From NCBI RefSeq assembly GCF_015706575.1, contig NW_024037063.1, positions 20,708,927 through 20,772,926 of the forward strand: a DNA stretch of 64,000 nucleotides, written 5' to 3'. The translations under genes were made by a program, and so were the position numbers. This stretch comes from Patiria miniata (lineage: Eukaryota; Echinodermata; Asteroidea; Valvatida; Asterinidae). Positions 24,106-37,524 of this stretch are shown here, one piece after another. Under the pieces are notes generated by a model. That model was not told the origin of the DNA. It saw only the letters and a list, made by a program, of their open reading frames with translations, and ran no database searches. The first letter of the stretch is position 1, and every line of letters starts with the position of its first letter.

Positions 24106-25125
24106 ATCTATATAAGAGCAAATTTTACTCGGCCTCCGAGAAATGTTTGCTCCTGAAACGATCTGAGACCGCGGTCTTTCGCGACGCCAAAATCGCTGCA
24201 CGTCCGTGGAAAAATGTGGAGGGTGTCTTCCGCCGGATCGGACACATTTTCGTTGATTTTTTGTGTGACTGCGTTTCAGATCGCGATGTTTGAAGCAATG
24301 CATCGATCCTTCGTTGATCCCAGACAGGCCCCCGAAATTATAACGCAACACTGTGGCGGGCAGCGAACTCACAACGCTCAGCCTTGGTGGAAGCATGGAG
24401 CTGTATTAACACACGATGGAAGCAACAGAGCACTATACACGACACTCACATGCTTGTGCTTCAAATCATGCAAATAGCGAGCACCGTAGACCCAACCTCG
24501 TTTCCAGGGTGTGGAGCAGGCTGCAGTACGCGTTGCCATCGACAGTTTTGCATAGCCCGGATATACTACGCAGTGTAGACTTTCGATTGGTCAGACCGCG
24601 CAAGGCATACTTAATGTGTAGTCCTTCTGAGTATTCGTTGCACTCGGCGCAGGGGCGGCAAGCGAAGCATATGAAAGAATAGGGGCACTCGGTGGCCACG
24701 CACCATGGAGAAAAAATATTTTACCAAGGTCACCCCATATCACAATTTGGTGAACGCTTTGGCAGTACGGCTGAGTAGAACACGTAAACGAAACCCCTAC
24801 GTTGACCTCGCTGACCTCGCACAGTCTAGACACGCAGAAAAGCCAGCACAGGGGGCGGCCAGGCAGTCAACGTGAAAGCGCACACGACGGAAAATTCCTG
24901 TGCAAAATGCTGTCACGAAAAATAGACGAAAAGGATCGCCGGTCCGTACGGGAAAATCAGGACGACCCGAAGTGTCCGACCCGGCGGAAGACACCCTCCG
25001 TATTTTTCCACGGACGTGGAGCGATTTTGGCGCCGCGGGAGCCCGCGGTCTCGGATCCTTTCATGAGCAAACATCGTCTCGGAGGCCGAGTTAAACTCTC
25101 TCTTATATATATAGATAAAGAGTTT
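24106..25125. mobile_element. 1-kb element with long inverted arms
   Basis: The left arm (about 24106-24275) and right arm (about 24940-25125) are inverse copies at roughly 80% identity, sharing CTCGGCCTCCGAGA, GAGACCGCGG, CCAAAATCGCT, CACGTCCGTGGAAAAAT and GGGTGTCTTCCGCCGG. Both outer ends carry TATATA-AGAG. The 660-bp interior is GC-richer than its surroundings with no recognised protein. I cannot name the superfamily. Confidence 0.6.
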
Positions 25126-25560
25126 TGAAAGGATCACCATCCCATGAAACCAGACGACCTTTAATTGTGGATTTCAACCACCCCTCTGATTTCTACACTC
25201 CCCTCTTGTTACAATGGACTCTGCCAGTCGCCAGACGCTATCAAATGTGCAGACTGTCCAGTTACTAAATTTACATCTGGATGTGGCACCTGTGCAGGGA
25301 TGTGTCCGTAATGTCCATCTTGGAAAAGCACCCAAAAAAAAATCTCTAGGCCTATTGATTTTCATCTTTATGCTAATGTTATCCCCCAGTGCGTGGCTAA
25401 ATTTCTGTAGGGATGGCTACACCGCCACAATGGCAAACAGCAACCATGTCTGCATAAATTTAAGCAGTAGGCGACATTCCTGGATTCGTCTCCTGAAAGG
25501 AGAGGCTTCTTTTTTTTTTGCCGAACCAAATTTCACGTCTCAAAGACTGCATCTTCATTA

Positions 25561-25811
25561 TATGTGATGCGATCAAGCTAAATGAGTCGTTTGTCGACCC
25601 TGGTCAAATTTTTTTTTATTGCAAATTTGAAAAGAGCTCAATATTACTGCTGTGAAAACCGCATGCTGGTACCATCTTTAATTAAAAAATTATGGAAGTC
25701 GGAACACCAAGAAATGTGATGAAGTGATGTGATGAAGTGGCCCTATTTTGGACTGTATCTCCAAATAAAAATTCCCGACAAACAACTCATTTAGCTCGAT
25801 CGCATCGTATG
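25561..25811 (+). mobile_element. I-family MITE
   Basis: Inverted ends GATGCGATCAAGCTAAATGA and CATTTAGCTCGATCGCATC. The body matches 61714-61964 in the opposite orientation. Confidence 0.7.
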
Positions 25812-26654
25812 TCCTATTGAGTAGCAGTGCAATATGTACATATTGTCGGGTACACTACGTAGTGACGGATCGCCTATGGACTTTGTGCACACGATGTCAC
25901 TTGGCAGTGCGGCTGTAGATATGTACATATGTACAATGTACATGAACATAATGTGCATGTATTTATGTATGCATTCACTGTGCACGTATGGGCTGAATGC
26001 AACTCAATTTGTGGCATCAAATGCAGTCTATGAAAAAGCATTTGCTCTTTATAATATGAAAAGCATACCGCTGTCAATTTTTTTTCTAACATAATTGATC
26101 GTTGTATAGACTTGTCCGGTCTGTTTGTTTGTCTGCCCGAGTGACTTCACAATGCAGCTCTTCCCATGCCTACTTAGCATAATAATCCCGCGGACCTAAC
26201 CCTGAAAAATCTCCCACACTGACCACACAGATCTCGTGATGAAAGAAACTAAAAGTCCGCACAGAGTGACTGGCGGTGTGGTTGGGTTTTTTACTTCTTT
26301 TTCCTGGCCTAGTGATCCGTTCAAAATCCTTCCTTTACACTGCTCACATGACTGTGTGTAAAACCAATTCTTTAGTTTGAAAACATTGTATAGAAAATAC
26401 AATGTAAAAATCATCGGTAACATTTTTAATAAGATAATTTTCAAGGTTTATTTTAATAGGCCTTCTTTTTTTTTTTAAGTTTTGCTATGTTTTTTATATA
26501 TTTTTAAAAACTTTTTTCTACATATTATTTAAAATTATTTTCTATATTTTTCAAATATTTTTAGCTTAATTTATGCTGTTATAATTTTATTTATTAACTT
26601 TTTTTTGGGGGGGGTTTATGTGACTGTTTTCTTTCCTTGTTTTTGTTAACCCAA

Positions 26655-26706
26655 AATTTCACCATAACTGACTAAAAACATTTCACCATAACTGACTAAA
26701 AACATT
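26655..26706 (+). repeat. 24-bp direct repeat, two units
   Basis: TTTCACCATAACTGACTAAA is repeated in tandem with no mismatch. Confidence 0.8.
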
Positions 26707-27204
26707 TTATTGCTGGCTCCCCCAAAAACATTCCCACATTTTTCAGCCATCAAGCATGTACATGTGTAAGCACGCTTTTTTTTTAGTAAATATTCTTTTT
26801 CAGCCATCATAAGCACGCTTTATTCTAGTACTCTTGTAATCTTTTAAGTCTTAGACTTCCGTCACATTGAGGGATTGGTTTGCACTTTGCATGTAAACAG
26901 TCTTGTGCACTTCCACTCCCCCAAACCCTTTCTCATTCCGTCATTGTTCCTCGTCCTTCGCTCACAGCTAAGCCAGGGCTGTGCTGTTTAAGCCCCATGG
27001 TATTTGCACAGCGCTTCCCTTATTCAGTTGACTGGTTCTTTTCCCATGCATGGTTAAGTTTATAATTGTGACTGGACCTAACAAAGCACTCCCTTAAGCC
27101 AAAAATCCTGGAACTCATTTGCATAACAGTGGGCGAGGCTTTTTAATGGTTAAAGGTACTGACTGGGTGTGTATATATAGAGCCAAGCCTATGGTCAGAC
27201 GGTA

Positions 27205-27721
27205 TTAAAGGGACAACATTTCCTTTTGCTGTTATTTTCAGAAATGGATTGATTTGGGGTGGGGGAGGGTAGTATTTTATAAAAAATATTGTTACACCGA
27301 CTTGTTTGAATATTTGTGTTCGTAGATGCTGGAGAAAGAAAAACACATTCCTGTAGTCTGGTTCCCTGACTTAGGATTAAACAGAGCAATTTGTGGGGTA
27401 TTGTAAGGTCCGGGGACCAGTTTAGCTGGCTGGTACCTGTTCATTGGTGTGTAAATCGATTGCAAACAAAATGCGGACTGACTAAATATGGTAAATTGGG
27501 GGCAGTATTTGAGAAAACACCAGTTTTTTCCAACACTGGTCGGCTGACCAGCGTTGGAAATTGATACAAAAATACCACTGTTCTTGAAAATGACAGCACA
27601 CCAGGTGCCATGATTTTACAGGATGCTTTAGACTGTCATTCACTAACAGTCCAGTAAGGTTTTTCATAATAATTTGTTAGTTTTGTTTTTGATGTTTGCA
27701 AATGTTGTATATTCCCTTTAA
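27205..27721 (+). mobile_element. B-family TTAA-flanked MITE
   Basis: Third copy, with TTAA at 27205-27208 and 27718-27721 and the same central GGTCGGCTGACC palindrome core. It is more diverged than the other two, so copies arrived at different times. Confidence 0.7.
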
Positions 27722-28213
27722 GCATATGCGCATATTGTATGAATGGTAGGGTCTCAAGGACAAAACGTATTGTTCAATGTGTAAGCCCATGGCCAGGTGC
27801 ATGGTATATTGAACACAGTAGTAAATTAAATGGTGCCATAAATATGTAGATTCCTCACGAAGCATCCATTTCAAAACTCGGGGGATTGTTCATTGAAAGG
27901 TCTGTGCTACTGTATGGGGTAACAGTAATGCTCAGTTCACAGACCTTTTTTGTGTCATTGTGCATCGGTGTGGCAATAAATCTTCACTAGCTTGCTTGCT
28001 TTACACTGGCGCCCCAGCTTATATTTGGAATCGGCATTCAGAAATATGGCTGCAGTTTAATTTTAAAAATCTGTTAGCGCTATATATTTTCCATTATTGA
28101 GGACAAAATATTTATTTCAATTGTAATATGTAAAGTGTGACATTGTTTTTTATCCAGAAAGAAATTTAAGTTTAATCCAAATATAATGCAAGTTCTAATA
28201 TTTTAAACTCATA

Positions 28214-28440
28214 AGGCCAAAAAAAAAAAAATAGTTCTGCTTCCGGTTACCCCACCTACCCTATTCTGACAGCCCCTATCCTAATTTGTTTTTCGGAAAA
28301 ATGAAGGAAAAAACCTGAAAATCATCAATTAACCTTAAACCCTTGACTACACTCAGACACCTCCATATGATCGTACACACACAAAATTGCCCCCCAAAAT
28401 AATTCCCTACCAAAGTACCTATTTTCAAATGCTATGTAAT
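28214..28440 (-). mobile_element. C-family short repeat
   Basis: Inverse copy: AAGGCCAAAA at the left, CCACCTACCCTATTCTGAC, CCTCCATATGATCG, and ACCTATTTTCAAA at the right. Confidence 0.55.
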
Positions 28441-29690
28441 CAGAAGCAGAACTTTGGGGGGGGGGGGCAACTAGAAGGGAAAAAAACTCATTTAGGGCAA
28501 TTTCACTTTGGGAAAACTAAAACCATCTTCACAGTATTATGTGAACTATAGAAATGTTAATGTATTTCATTGTTTATTTTTAATTATTACAAAAATGTTT
28601 TCAAGATTTTTCTCTTGAATTAGCAAGAGGACATACCGGTACGTGGGTTTTTTTTGGGGGGGGGGGACGGGTTGGCTTGTAAACACACTGTGGTTTTCCA
28701 CTAAAAACAGCTTCTTCCAATTCTACTAAAAAAAACAACTAACCCATACATCCACAGTTCAATAGATGTCTTTCATGTCTAAAGACATCTTTCAAATCTT
28801 TGTCAAGCAAGCAAAGGAAGACAGATAATACGAAACCCATTCAAACGCCAACCTCTTACACATGACTGGCAGTGCTGCTAATTTAAGCAGCTTTAAAATC
28901 TGCCAATTTAGGCCTGTCCCTAACGTCTAAATAAAGACGAGCCATTCTGTTTTTGTGAAGGCCTCTCCTTTTTATATTTGTCCACGGTCTTATGCAAACA
29001 CCTCGGGTCTGGGCTGGATTGCCCTAGAATAAAAAGAAAAATGGACAGGCTTATTTGCTCTGGGCTGACGCTGGCTAGCCGAGGTAATTGAGACCGATGG
29101 CTGGACAGACCGTGCTGCACGCACTGACTGACCCAGGCTAAATTAAACAGGCTTTAGAGTAGGTCCGCGTTTTATCACAGACCAATGGTGTGGCATACTG
29201 ATTTGCATTTATAAACGTGGCTTGTGTGTTCTGGGTCTGTGTGGAATAAGGGTGGGGCGATAGAGCCGGTGCATGGCGGCCATTTTGAAGGTGTGTGCTT
29301 CTGTTCCTCAGGGATGAGGCCTCTTCTACATTCATTGTCACTGATATTAATACTACAAAAATGCCACAAAGATGGCAGCTCAATGGAGAGGATCTGTTTC
29401 AAAATGAATTTTTTTAAAGGATCTCTCTTCATAGAGTGATGCTGCAATTTATTGGAACGGTTTAACTTGAGGCATAGGTGTCAGACATTTTTGTGTATAG
29501 TTCATTGAGTTGTTCATCGAGCTGTGCAATTGTGTTATAATATAAAAAGGAAAATATTGAGCCTACATGTAGTTTGTGATATAAGTAGAGACAGCGACAG
29601 TTTATTAGTACTACACATAATGTACATATAATTTGTATACAGGTCTAAGAACAGATCAGATGGATTTATTTTGTCTTAAAAGGGATTTGT

Positions 29691-29925
29691 CTAAGGCCAA
29701 TTTAAAAAATAGGGTAGGTAAGAAGGGATTTTTTTTCTTCATTTTTTGCAAATTTTTGTGTGTACGATCATATGGAGGTTGCTGCATGAAGTCATGGGTA
29801 AAAAGTAGTAATTTATGGTTTTGGTTTTGTTTCTCATTTTTCCTAAATAAAAATAAGGGTAGGAGCTGTCCAAATAGGGTAGGTAGGGTAACTGGAAGCA
29901 ATGTTTTTCTGGTCCGCTAAAGCAA
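29691..29925 (+). mobile_element. C-family short repeat
   Basis: Starts CTAAGGCCAATTT, carries CGATCATATGGAGG and ends GGTAGGGTAACTGGAAGC with a GGTCCGCTAAAG terminus. Confidence 0.55.
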
Positions 29926-31795
29926 TATTTGTTAAAATTTACTCCTTTATGTCAAAATGTAATAGCCTTTCACAATCAGAAAACTGTTCCTTGACATTGC
30001 ATCAAAGTAAATATTTGTCATAAAAATATTACTCGTTCACAATTTTAATATATTCGTCTAAATTATACAGAGCAACAAGCCAGAATTTTTTGTTTGGCTT
30101 TAATAGTCTTGGTTCTAGTTTATCTGACCTAGACTGAGAGTAGTGTAAATATTTGTCAAAGGAATAAATCATGGATTGACAAAAAAATAGGAATATATTA
30201 AAAGCAAAGTAGAATTTAAGCAATGTGGTTAAATTTATTGGGCTGTGTTTAGATGTGATTGGGAACTGAGTCTGAAATATGCATTTTGTGTGTGTGCTGG
30301 CTGTATTGGAAAAACACACTGTGTGCCGCGCCATGCATGCCGCGCCGTGCCGCGCTGGCCCGGCAAATCAAATTTCCAATTAAAGCCTGCATGTTGACCC
30401 GTCGCAAGCGAAGCAGTTTTTTTTTTTTTTTTTTTTTATCAGGGGGCTCTGGTGTCTCGTGGCTGGCTGGACAGCGAGCCGGTTGTCTGGTCCGACCGAC
30501 CAATCGACCGTCATCCCGAGCGGAGAAAGAATGGAATGCCATTTCATCATCATCCCTACGGCCATGGCTGTGCCGCGCCGGGGAAGAAGCATGCAGGCAG
30601 CAAAATTGTGAAAGGGTTGAGCGGAAAGTTGAGAAGACGATAAAAAAAGGGGAAAAAAGGGGGGGGGGAATTAGACTCGGGAAAGAAAAATAATAATAAA
30701 TCTCGAGAAACGTGTGGTCTGCGCTACAACCAGACTACCTATGTAAATAAGCTGATAAATTCGGCCTGAGGGGGTGGGGTCGGCTGGCTTATTTGATAAG
30801 GCTTTCGGTTTTAGGGCCAAAACGTGGGTCAGTCAGCGTCCAGCAAAATGGAAGGACGGAGAGCCCTTTTGGTTTCACGCTCCAGTGCGGATTAACCAGT
30901 CCGACAGCCGACCGCTCTGTAATATTACTCGGGTCCGAAAGCGGGAAAAGAAGGGGGGGGGGTGCTTAGACTAATTCCTTGAGGGTGAGGTAAAATCCGG
31001 CATTTATTTGCGGTGGGGCCGACCGATGAAGAAAAAGTTCACAATGCACTTTTTTGGCTTATAGCACAAACAAAAATATGTTAAATCGCACGGAATACAA
31101 AGGGCAAATTTGGAGGTCATTTTTGCACCTTCTTTTGACAGACAAGTTTCAATTCAAAATACAAAATGTCTGGTTCCTCTTCAAGCAATTTCTTAACATT
31201 CCTGATTTAGTAAATTTTATTTTAAAAACATTTTTGTAAGGAAGTGTTCAGGAAAAACAATCGGGAAGAAAAACATGAATTTTTTTAACGAGACTAAAAC
31301 AGGAAAAGGACTCTGAAGGAAAAGCAAAACGCATCGCAGAGAACGATCAAATCTTTGCAGACAAACGAATAAAACTTCTCTACTTTCAATTCGGTTATGT
31401 CTGGGGATTGTTTCTTGCTGATCCAAAACTAAAAGAAGTCATACAGAAAAAGAAACAATCATTCTGGGCACGCAAGGCTGCAAAAAGAAAGTCGGTTCAC
31501 AGGTACATTGTAATATAAACATTCAAAACGACAGGAAATCATAGAGAAAATGAAATTGTTATAAATGTAACTATGAGTGTCGTTAAAAGTACACATGCTG
31601 TGAACAGGATCAATCCTGTCAAAATATGTACACAGGTATACATGTGAAGAGTAAATTTCCAAAACGCGATATGCGCCATTTTGTTCCCTTTTTAAATCCT
31701 GTTCTCTGCTGGCTGCCCAAAAGCAATTTCAATGGCTATTTTTGAAGAATATGATAAGGACAAAAAAAAGTGAATGTTAGAAGTAGCTGTTACAC

Positions 31796-32074
31796 TCCTC
31801 AATCCTCCAAAATACTCCTGGACGTTTTGGAGGATTGAGGATGAATGGTGTTTGAAACATGAGGATTTTGGAGGATTGAGGATGAATGGTGTTGAAGCAC
31901 ATGAGGATTTTGGAAGATTGAGGATGAATGCATTTTGACAGGCAAGACTGTCTGACGATTTTGAAGGATTGAGGCCGTGGGTATCCTTCATTTAAACATA
32001 ATTACAAAATGTTGGAGGATTTTGGAGGATTGAGATGGTTCCTAGCAAAAAGGGATTAGGCAGTTAGGGTTTAA
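31796..32074 (+). mobile_element. A-family MITE, 5'-degraded
   Basis: The right end GTTAGGGTTTAA (about 32063-32074) and the CCTAGCAAAAAGG subterminal motif are clear. The left end is worn. The interior contains about three near-tandem copies of a 45-50 bp unit with GGATTTTGGAGGATTGAGG, TGAATGGTGTT and ACATGAGG. Confidence 0.65.
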
Positions 32075-32411
32075 GTTCATAACCTTACAAAATGTTCACC
32101 TATTTCAAATGGATATGTCACGTTTTAAAAATAAACTCTTCCTGTTCATTATGTTCTGGTATGGAATGAAATTAATCTCAAAATTAACAAATTAAAATAA
32201 AATCATATCCGACTGCTAACTTTCCATTTTTTTTTCATACACCCCCCAATTTTTTTTTTTATAAAGTTTAAAAGAGTAAATTTCAAATATTAGTTTTCGT
32301 CACCAAGGCTCCTCTTTATTTTTCATTCAAGACAAATCCACTGACCAGTGAATAATTGTCTGTGAAGGACTGCCGACAGAACCCTTAGCGACCTGTGCAT
32401 GCCACCTTCCG

Positions 32412-32425
32412 GTTGCCACGGTAAC
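32412..32425. promoter_or_regulatory. RFX X-box in Ski intron 1
   Basis: GTTGCCACGGTAAC is a symmetrical X-box (two half-sites around AC). It sits in a GC-richer stretch (about 32340-32510) that shows no repeat signature, so it may belong to an intronic enhancer. Confidence 0.45.
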
Positions 32426-35209
32426 ACCGGCCAGCCAGATTGACCCTTCTCGGTTTTCTTTTTAAGGTTTTTTATTCTGGCCTCCCTTCAGGTTCGGAAT
32501 TAATGAAACTCAGACAGAACCAGCATTGACGGCGAAGCTATTGGCAGAATGGATGACCGTGGTGATTTTTTTTCCCCCGTCTTTGGGAAAGACATAAGGT
32601 TACCGCGGGGACGATTTCACTCTTGCGCCTTGCTTTTCTTGTTCCCTCAGAGAATTTTGGACAAACATCGACAGTCTTTCCATCTTCGGGCGCTGCTGCC
32701 ACCCAATCAGCAGAAATAACAAACGGAGGTTTGGGTCCGGGCCGATTCGTGAAAGAACAGGTTCCATTTGTATACTCGCCAACACAAATGCAGACAGGAG
32801 GAAGTAGCCAATACAAATATTTTTTTTCTGTGAGTATCCGAGTCGAAAACTGTTAAAAAAATGTTTTAAAAAGTTTTAAAAAGTAAAAGGAATTTTGCAA
32901 TATTGGCTCAGACACAAAGGAAACAAAATATCTCAATGAAAATGCTTTGCATAATTTTTCTGTAAAAAAGTATCTGGTTGTTTATAATTTCATTACATTT
33001 TTTTTGGAAAATAAGGGACTGATTCAGTTGCAGTGTAACTCGTGTTTCATTCAAAATTTTCCAGTCAGTGATTTGGCATCTCGAACGCTACTTTTTTAAT
33101 GTGTTACAGTAATTTTCCCGCGAGATTTTTTTTTTTTAATATATAATTTCAAGAGGTCATTCCTCACAAAATCTTGTGAAATGAAAAATTCATTTGTACA
33201 TTAGCATACAAAGATAACAAACTGAATTGAATAAAGATTGAGGAAAAACTGAAAAATTTTACACAACTGCCAATTAAATACATCATGTCTGTCCGTCATG
33301 GTCAGACAAAAATCTAATATTAACCCTCACAAAGATTTGTTCGGCCTGACAGACCACAGTCAGCTGACCTAGTTCCTGACAGGATCATATTAAGCCTTGG
33401 CCGCCGACAATTTTTTCATTTTTTCACAACCAAACTGGGCCATGACATGCCACTGTGTTTTTTCCTTTATCAAAAGGCGGAAATGATATCCGTTTCTAGA
33501 CCACAGGCCAACAGTCAGCAGGCAAGGGGAGGGGGGGCTGGTTGACCACAACTGGCCAGACTGGGCTGGTAAAATAATCTAGGGCAAGCCGTCTGGAATT
33601 TCAGAAATTCAGGGCTGGACATTTTTTTCCTAGCATATTTTTTCCTGTTTGGTAGTTCGTGGGTACTTGTATTACTAGTTTCTCCAAAGGAAAGGATTGG
33701 AATGTCCCAGTTTACACTATGGGAACTTGATATATTTCCTCATATATTTCTGATTTTTGGTAAAGACTGAAAAAGATTCCGGGTTTGTGAATTGATAGTC
33801 TAAACAATGACACTTCCCTGTGTAATTTTTCAAGTGCCTGGAAATATGGGTTTTTCCAACGCGGCTTTCATTTTCAAATCTCATCAAAAATGAATCGATG
33901 TACTGACATTTCGGTTTTACTCTCTTTCGGTTTTACTCTCTTAAAAAAAAAAATTGAGAATTTAGGACGAGTACTTTCCACATTGTATCAAAACTTCCTC
34001 AGAGAACCAAGTCAAGCTGTGTCCGTCGCGCCACATTTTAGCCTCTGACCGGTCCAAATGAGTGAAAACTTGTCTTGTTTGTTGGCGACAAACGTTCAGG
34101 CTCCGTAGATCTGCTGTTTCTGTAGTGACTCAAGCTCATTGCTTTTTCGAAGTTTCGTTTTACGGTTCTGTCATCATTATCTAACTCGTGTCCGCCCCAG
34201 ACCCTAGGACTCTTGGGCAAATTGGCAGGAGGAAGGAAGATGTTAACTCGTACCCCCAGGGGAGGGGGGAGGGGGGGAGGGGGGGTGCAAGACACAGGAA
34301 GAGGCAGAATAAGAAGGGAACATCTTCACAGTTTTTTTTTTCTCCTTTCAAAAACACCAAGAGGAAGGATGTGTTCATGATACGGTAGTGTGCCCGTTGA
34401 GTCACGGAGATGTTTTTTTTACTTTACGGAGCGTCGATTAGCTTCACTTTTTTTTCTGTAAGACTAGTTAGTAAGAGTATTCTAACTTCCTGCTCAGTTG
34501 GAAAAGACACACCCAACAGCAAAACACAGCCGCACTGCATTTATGTAAACCAGCGCATGAAAAATAAGAGGCAATATCTCAAAACAGTTGAAATTTGTAA
34601 TAACTTCAGACCAACTCCAACACAAGTAGACAAATCCTGCCACACATGTAGAATAACTAGGACCGACTAATAATTTGACTACAAAAAAATTTCAAACATG
34701 GTTAGGAAATATTCAATTTCAATCAATGAAGAACAAATAATTTGGCCAAAAATTAGACTAAAACACAGTCCGGTTATTTTATTTTCTCTGGCTTTACCAG
34801 CGACCCCATATGACCCACAGACCTTGCACTATGGTCCCAGTCATGCGTGCAAGGAGGGATCAATCACACATATTTTCTAATGCTTCGCTCCGCCACGGGG
34901 GAAAAAATATCTGCCCGCCGCCCGCCGCAAATGTCTGTTCGGTCCCAGGCTGTGTCTTCGGGCACAACGACTGTTTCCAGAAAATGCTGTCATCTTCTTG
35001 CCTGTCTAGCATCCCCCTGTGTGTATTGGGTGTGTTACTATGCAGGTCTATGGAATATTTGCCCACAGAGGCCTGGCCCAATTCAGGGCTCACGTTGGCA
35101 GACTCTGTGGCACCATGCAAATAACGTTTGTCTGAGGTCTCGGCCCAAGGTCGACCCGGGAGATATATTATCGGATGAGAAAGGTGCCTTTTGCATTATG
35201 CACAGGGAA

Positions 35210-35360
35210 TGTACACGTACACACACGTTGGTACACTGTTCATGTACACTGTACATGTACATGTACATATACATGTACACAATACATGTACATGTACATT
35301 GTACATGAATACATACATGTAATGTACATGTGGTGAGTACATGTGGTGTGTACATGTGTA
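35210..35360. repeat. TACATG simple repeat, longest tract
   Basis: About 150 bp of imperfect TACATG units. Frames through it read as His/Val/Tyr/Met repeats and end the spurious 153-codon frame at 34847-35308. Confidence 0.8.
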
Positions 35361-36331
35361 TTTAACCAACATGGACAATGAACATTTTTAGTTAGGAACA
35401 GATATTTATTTCATAAAACTAAAAGAATTTAAGAAAATTGGGTAGAAATCAAGATACTTGTAAATTTACACAATATAGCAGTGGCATATTTTTCATAGAA
35501 TATGGGCCCTTTTATATTAATTTTGTTGATGATTATGCAAAACCATATAGGGCGTACAGCTTTAGCTAATTTCTTCTGGCCAAATTTCCATTTCTTACAA
35601 ATTCCGTACAAAAACATACATGGCTATTGTGTTGTTGATGCTTGTACATGTACATTTAGTCATGATGAGTATGGAATGTGCCCAATTGGGGTACAAAACA
35701 CATTTTAAATAAAATTATTTTAATTGGAAAGAGCATTTAAAAGTAGCATGTCTACACAACCATCCTTTAAAAACTGGGCGTTTTGTGTAAAAATGAAAAT
35801 CAAGGGTCACAATTTTTGACTCTTAAAAATTGATCTTCTGGGTGTTAGTCGTGAATCTGCACATGTTCCACTGTACATCGCATTCTGCGGACGTGCGAAA
35901 AACAACATTTGTGTATTGGTGCTGTGTTATGTGTCACACAAGCACAACGTGTAACGTTCATTGAATTGACATGCGTAAGCCACAAAATGTCCACCGAGTC
36001 CGATGTCAAGAACCGGGTTTATTTTTCGTCTTTTCACGGGAACAGTAGGTTAGTTTCCTTTCAACCAGACCTTTGAAATAGGACAGGTAAACAATCGCAG
36101 ACAAATAATTTCCAGGGATTTCAGCACTAATATCCCTTTAAATCATGAAGATCCATTAATAAGTCTCACTTTACCAATGCCAGAAGATGTACGGAACGGA
36201 CAATATGAGAAATACACATGTTAATGATAAATTGTACATGTGCATTTAAACTATGCATAAATCATGGTCAACAGTAAAGCCAAATTTATACACACACAAA
36301 AACACACAGCTGTTGCTTCGCCAGTTGGCAA

Positions 36332-36443
36332 TTTTCCAAATCGCAGGCAGGCCGGCAGAGCAAAACGAACCAGTATTAACATGGATTTTTTCCAAATCGC
36401 AGGCAGGCCGGCGGAGCAACATGAGCCAGTATTAACATGGATA
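36332..36443 (+). repeat. 56-bp tandem duplication
   Basis: TTTTCCAAATCGCAGGCAGG...CCAGTATTAACATGGA occurs twice in direct tandem with only a few differences. Confidence 0.85.
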
Positions 36444-37060
36444 GCAATAATATTGACCTAAGTTCCTGGGAGTAACCTCCAACTGGTCCCTCCCCCCCCC
36501 CCCCCCCCCCCAAAGGGCCAAACCCAATGAACATTCTGGCCTTGGGTGTCATGTGAACAGTTTGGCATATCTGTTGGCAGGCTTCCAAGAAAACACCCAC
36601 ACTCTTTGAGGGTATTGCCCCAGTTGTGAGGCAGTTTTTTATCCTCTCCGTTGAATGTGTTTCTCATTATCTTCAAAAGGGGGGGGGGGGATTTGAATCC
36701 ACGGTGTCATTGCCCTGCCTTGCTGTGGTAGTCCTATGATTACAAACACAAGAATTTGCATGTATTACTATTACAAGCTTCTTCTAAATTCCACCTATTT
36801 TGGAGCTCGTCCCTAAAGGGACCTGCGCTTCGGCAGTGGAAACCACTAAATTTGCAATTTAACAAATATCTTCTCTTACCAAAAAAAGAGTTAATCTTTC
36901 TACTGGGATGTACAGCTTACTACAAAAGCTTTATTTTACAATTCTGAATAACGATTTTTCCAAATGTATGTAATAGGCCCTACTGGCAGATTTTTGTTAA
37001 CTGTTGCAAATTTCCGTGGCGCATATTTTGGGAATGTCATTTGCAAGAATCACGTTCATA

Positions 37061-37524
37061 GTTATAGTTGCTCCCCAAGAACCAAGCTTTCCTTTTTCCC
37101 GACGGAGCTGTTCCCCCTTTTCCTGACGTGACTAATCTTCCGGGCAGATTAAATAAAATAAATAATACCGGTTGTCCTTTTTTTCTTTTCTTTTTTTGTG
37201 GAGGGGTGGATTTTCTGTCTTTTTTTTTTTAATCAACTCTTCTACCATGCATTAGTTTGATTGGGGGATTAGTGCCAGATTACAAACTGCGACAACTGTT
37301 TGGGTTCTACAAGACATGCAACTCATAAAAGGTTTCCTGAAATTACTACACTTATAATCCCTATTTTTAATCGATTGTGAAACAAGGCACTTGTACGGTG
37401 TATGAGAGTTTTGCAATATTACAAAATATTGTATGGTATCTGATGGGAGAGTACCTCATGAGAATGAAAAAAAAAAATTAACAGAAACATTTAAACCCTT
37501 ACTCCCTATGCCTTTTTGCTAGGA
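37061..37524 (+). repeat. Duplicated block, copy 1
   Basis: About 97% identical to 41191-41649, differing mostly by transitions and homopolymer length. It is flanked by a 12-bp direct repeat ATCACGTTCATA (37049-37060 and 37536-37547). Its right edge carries only the first 33 bases of an A-family MITE, which is complete in the other copy. No coding capacity. Confidence 0.85.

Noticed and set aside
30259..30693. 144-codon plus-strand frame
   Set aside because: It contains a poly-Phe run from poly(T) and a GC-rich tract; no domain.
34847..35308. 153-codon plus-strand frame
   Set aside because: Its last third is TACATG simple repeat, the rest resembles no family, and an overlapping frame of similar length exists.
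35210..35360. CRISPR-like or telomeric array
   Set aside because: TACATG units are self-complementary simple repeats without spacers; the TTAGGG-like strings elsewhere are MITE termini, one per end.
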